From: Modestobacter sp.
GTDB lineage: Bacteria; Actinomycetota; Actinomycetes; Mycobacteriales; Geodermatophilaceae
Direction: 5' to 3'
Length of the DNA: 7,768 bases
NCBI GenBank assembly: GCA_025966175.1
Contig: JAOPVN010000084.1
Span: forward strand, 1-7,768
In this document: positions 5,868-7,768 of the stretch, piece by piece
How the letters are laid out: the number at the start of each line of letters is the position of its first letter
Position numbering within the stretch: position 1 is the stretch's first letter
Notes under the pieces: model-generated
Told to the model about the DNA's origin: nothing
Seen by the model: only the letters and a program-made list of their open reading frames with translations
Database searches by the model: none
Made by a program: the position numbers and the translations under genes

Positions 5868-7066
5868 TAGCGCTCGGCCCGCAGCGCCTCGCGCAGCTTC
5901 ACCTTGCCGCCGGTGCGCAGCAGCGCCCCGGAGTAGATCCGTCCGCCGACCCGCACGATCACCGCGATCGAGATCAGCATCAGGACGACGGAGACCACGA
6001 CCTCCCACCACGCGGCCCCGCCGGCGGCCTGCCGCACCGGCATGACCAGCGGCGACAGCCCCGGGATGAACGAGGTGACCGTGGACAGCGAACCGGTGGG
6101 GTCCTGGGCGGCCTGGATGGAGATCACGAAACCGACCACGAGCAGCAGGGACGCCGGGGTGATCACGCTGCCCAGGTCCTCCTGCCGGCTGACCAGCGAC
6201 GCCGCGGCGGCGAACACCGAGGCGTAGAAGGCGTAGCCGAGCACGAACCAGGCGATCACCGTGATCACCGTGCCGACCAGCCGGCCGGGCAGGCTCACGA
6301 CGTCGAAGGTCAGCGCCCCGGCGATCCCGATCACCGCGATGACCAGCATCTGCGCCAGGCCGAGCAGCCCGAGCCCGACGATCTTCCCGGCCAGCAACTG
6401 CCAGGGCCGCATGGTGGCCAGCAGCAGCTCCACGACCCGGCTGGACTTCTCCTCCACGACGCCCTGGGCGACGAACTGCCCGAACAGGATGAGCAGGCTG
6501 TAGAGGACGACCACGCCGACCAGCGCGACGACGGCGGCCTCGAGGTCGGCGTCGGCATCGGGGTCCAACGCCACGACGTCGACCTGGGGCGGGCTGGCCA
6601 GCTGGACCCCGGCATCGGCCAGCTGCTGGCTGATCGCCATTCCCTGCACCGCGCCCTGGACCAGGGGCTCGGTCTGCCCGCCGTCGTTCTCCACGAGCAG
6701 TTCGGGCTGCCGACCTGCGGGACTGAGCAGGGCCGCGTCGACGTCGCCGTCCTTCACCGCGGTGCGGGCCGAGGCCTCGTCGTCGTACGGGACGACCTCG
6801 ACGTCGGTCCCCAGGGCGTCGCCCTGGGCCCGCAGCGCCTCGGTGACGGCGGAGCTGCCGCCGACCACGGCGATCCTCGTCGTGTCCGAACCGCTGTTGA
6901 TCGCGACCTGGAAGCCCAGCATCCCCAGGATCAGCACGATCAGGACGGCGGAGCCGACCAGGAAGCCCTTGTCCCGGATCCGGGTGGAGATCTCCCGGCC
7001 GGCGACCAGGCGGACCAGCTGGGCCGGGGTGTTCGGGGTGACGTCGGAGTGCGCGGGCGCGGTCAT
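5867..7066 (-). CDS. ABC-2 type transporter permease, NatB-like
   Basis: This is the 399-residue membrane subunit of an ABC exporter of the NatB/YhaP type. A cytoplasmic N-terminus with the family-typical VAGREISTRIRDKGF (21-35) leads into a first membrane segment at about 36-55. A large extracytoplasmic domain follows (about 57-178). A C-terminal bundle then has hydrophobic segments at about 179-200, 224-252, 263-290, 301-320 and 354-373. The hallmark VVEEKSSRVVELLLATMRPWQLLAGKI (203-229) after the second segment is the ABC-2 coupling region. ATG 7066 is chosen because it overlaps the ATPase stop as ATGA and has a strong GGAGG site seven bases upstream; the frame is open further upstream but those codons lie inside the ATPase gene. 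It must work with the adjacent ATPase. NatAB relatives export sodium or drugs and peptides; the cargo here cannot be told. A hairpin element follows the stop at once. Confidence 0.93.
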   Translation of the reverse strand: MTAPAHSDVTPNTPAQLVRLVAGREISTRIRDKGFLVGSAVLIVLILGMLGFQVAINSGSDTTRIAVVGGSSAVTEALRAQGDALGTDVEVVPYDDEASARTAVKDGDVDAALLSPAGRQPELLVENDGGQTEPLVQGAVQGMAISQQLADAGVQLASPPQVDVVALDPDADADLEAAVVALVGVVVLYSLLILFGQFVAQGVVEEKSSRVVELLLATMRPWQLLAGKIVGLGLLGLAQMLVIAVIGIAGALTFDVVSLPGRLVGTVITVIAWFVLGYAFYASVFAAAASLVSRQEDLGSVITPASLLLVVGFVISIQAAQDPTGSLSTVTSFIPGLSPLVMPVRQAAGGAAWWEVVVSVVLMLISIAVIVRVGGRIYSGALLRTGGKVKLREALRAER

Positions 7067-7768
7067 GCCGCCACCTCCCGGGTGTCGGTGACCGCGTCGC
7101 GGAACAGCTCGACGAGGGTCGGTTCCCGCCAGGCGAAGTGGGTGACCCGGCCGGTGGCCAGCGCGGCGGTGAGCACCTGCTGGTCGTCGGTGCCGGGGGC
7201 GAGCTCCAGCACGACGTCCCCACGCTGCTCGGAGACCACCCGCACCCCGGGCACGCTCGCGGCCCAGCCGGATGGTGCGTCGGGGGCGACCACCCGCAGC
7301 TGCCGGCCGACGGCGGAGGACCGCAGCTCGTCGACGGTGCCGCTGGCCACGATCTTGCCGCGGGCGAGGATGCCGACGGCGTCGCAGAGCCGCTCGACCA
7401 GGTCCAGCTGGTGGCTGGAGAAGACGACGGGGACGCCGCGCCGGCACTGCTCGAGCAACGCCGCGGCGAGGGAGTCGGCGCCGACCGGGTCCAGACCGGA
7501 GAAGGGCTCGTCGAGGATGAGGACGTCGGGCTCGCTGACCAGGGCGGCGGCGAGCTGGACCCGCTGCTGGTTGCCCAGCGACAGCTTCTCCACCCGGTCG
7601 CCGCGGCGCTCCCCCAGCCCGAGCCGCTCGGCCCAGGACTCGGCGGCGCGCGCTGCGGGGGCGGCGTCCAGGCCGTGCAGCCGGGCGAAGTAGGTCAGCT
7701 GCTCACCGACCTTCATCTTCGGGTAGAGGCCGCGCTCCTCGGGCATGTAGCCGATCCGGCGGCGGACC
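7063..7768 (-). CDS. ABC transporter ATP-binding protein, NatA-like (N-terminus beyond window edge)
   Basis: This is the C-terminal 234 residues of an ABC exporter ATPase; the Walker A segment lies outside the window to the right. Visible parts, numbered from the first full codon: RRRIGYMPEERGLYP (2-16), the Q-loop region with Glu where most ABC ATPases have Gln, as is usual in NatA relatives; the signature LSLGNQQR (62-69), a variant of LSGGQ; Walker B VLILDE (82-87); D-loop SGLDP (90-94); and the switch His in SSHQ (H119). After about residue 155 comes a small C-terminal domain of the DUF4162 kind, ending in EPTLVELFRDAV. It powers the NatB-like permease encoded immediately downstream. The stop TGA overlaps the permease ATG by four bases, which implies translational coupling. 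It sits on the cytoplasmic face of the membrane. Family assignment is very secure; the exported substrate is unknown. Confidence 0.95.
   Translation of the reverse strand, partial: VRRRIGYMPEERGLYPKMKVGEQLTYFARLHGLDAAPAARAAESWAERLGLGERRGDRVEKLSLGNQQRVQLAAALVSEPDVLILDEPFSGLDPVGADSLAAALLEQCRRGVPVVFSSHQLDLVERLCDAVGILARGKIVASGTVDELRSSAVGRQLRVVAPDAPSGWAASVPGVRVVSEQRGDVVLELAPGTDDQQVLTAALATGRVTHFAWREPTLVELFRDAVTDTREVAA
7071..7079 (-). promoter_or_regulatory. Ribosome binding site of the ABC permease, inside the ATPase gene
   Basis: The minus strand reads GGGAGGTGG, with GGAGG at 7078-7074, seven bases before the permease ATG at 7066. It encodes the final Arg-Glu-Val-Ala residues of the ATPase. Together with the ATGA overlap it supports the chosen permease start and coupled translation of the two exporter subunits. 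Confidence 0.75.

Noticed and set aside
5748..7223. Long minus-strand frame overlapping the permease in another phase
   Set aside because: It is extremely Arg/Gly/Pro-rich without hydrophobic segments, while the alternative phase gives a textbook ABC-2 permease. It also runs across the hairpin element and reaches the LLM start.
5858..7693. Open frame of about 610 codons on the plus strand, antisense to the ABC exporter genes
   Set aside because: Its composition (His, Asp, Gln, Gly and Arg runs) and lack of any domain mark it as a shadow of the permease and ATPase on the opposite strand.

Overview
The window is GC-rich throughout, with codons ending almost always in G or C. It carries an F420-type luciferase-like monooxygenase, a GTG start codon and a typical actinobacterial phosphoenolpyruvate carboxylase. 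All of this points to a high-GC actinomycete. The two hairpin elements described below suggest, from memory only, something near the Geodermatophilaceae (Blastococcus, Geodermatophilus, Modestobacter).

Layout, left to right. The 3' part of a PLP-dependent fold-type I aminotransferase (+) enters from the left edge. It converges on phosphoenolpyruvate carboxylase (ppc, -), and the 54-bp gap between the two stop codons is almost entirely a nested hairpin. ppc diverges from a SMP-30/gluconolactonase-family hydrolase (+) across a 58-bp spacer with two inverted repeats. The lactonase converges on an F420-dependent glucose-6-phosphate-dehydrogenase-like LLM oxidoreductase (-); their gap holds two tandem copies of a perfect 20-bp palindrome. 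Upstream of the LLM gene, on the same strand, is a two-gene ABC exporter of the NatA/NatB type: the permease, then the ATPase, which runs off the right edge. The two overlap by ATGA. The permease stop is followed at once by a second copy of the nested hairpin.

The proteins look like ordinary core and accessory metabolism: anaplerotic oxaloacetate supply, amino-group transfer, sugar-lactone hydrolysis, F420 redox chemistry and an export pump. They do not form an obvious single pathway. I see no phage, transposase, CRISPR, tRNA or rRNA.

The most interesting signal lies between the genes. The two hairpin elements (859-915 and 5811-5867) share one architecture: an AAGGA lead immediately after the stop codon, an outer 8-bp stem, CC, an inner 8-bp stem, an invariant 10-nt loop TCGCAGGCTC, the closing inner arm, a 5-nt spacer and the closing outer arm. 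The stem sequences differ but stay paired, while the loop and spacing are kept. That pattern suggests a repeated, structure-selected RNA element at gene 3' ends.
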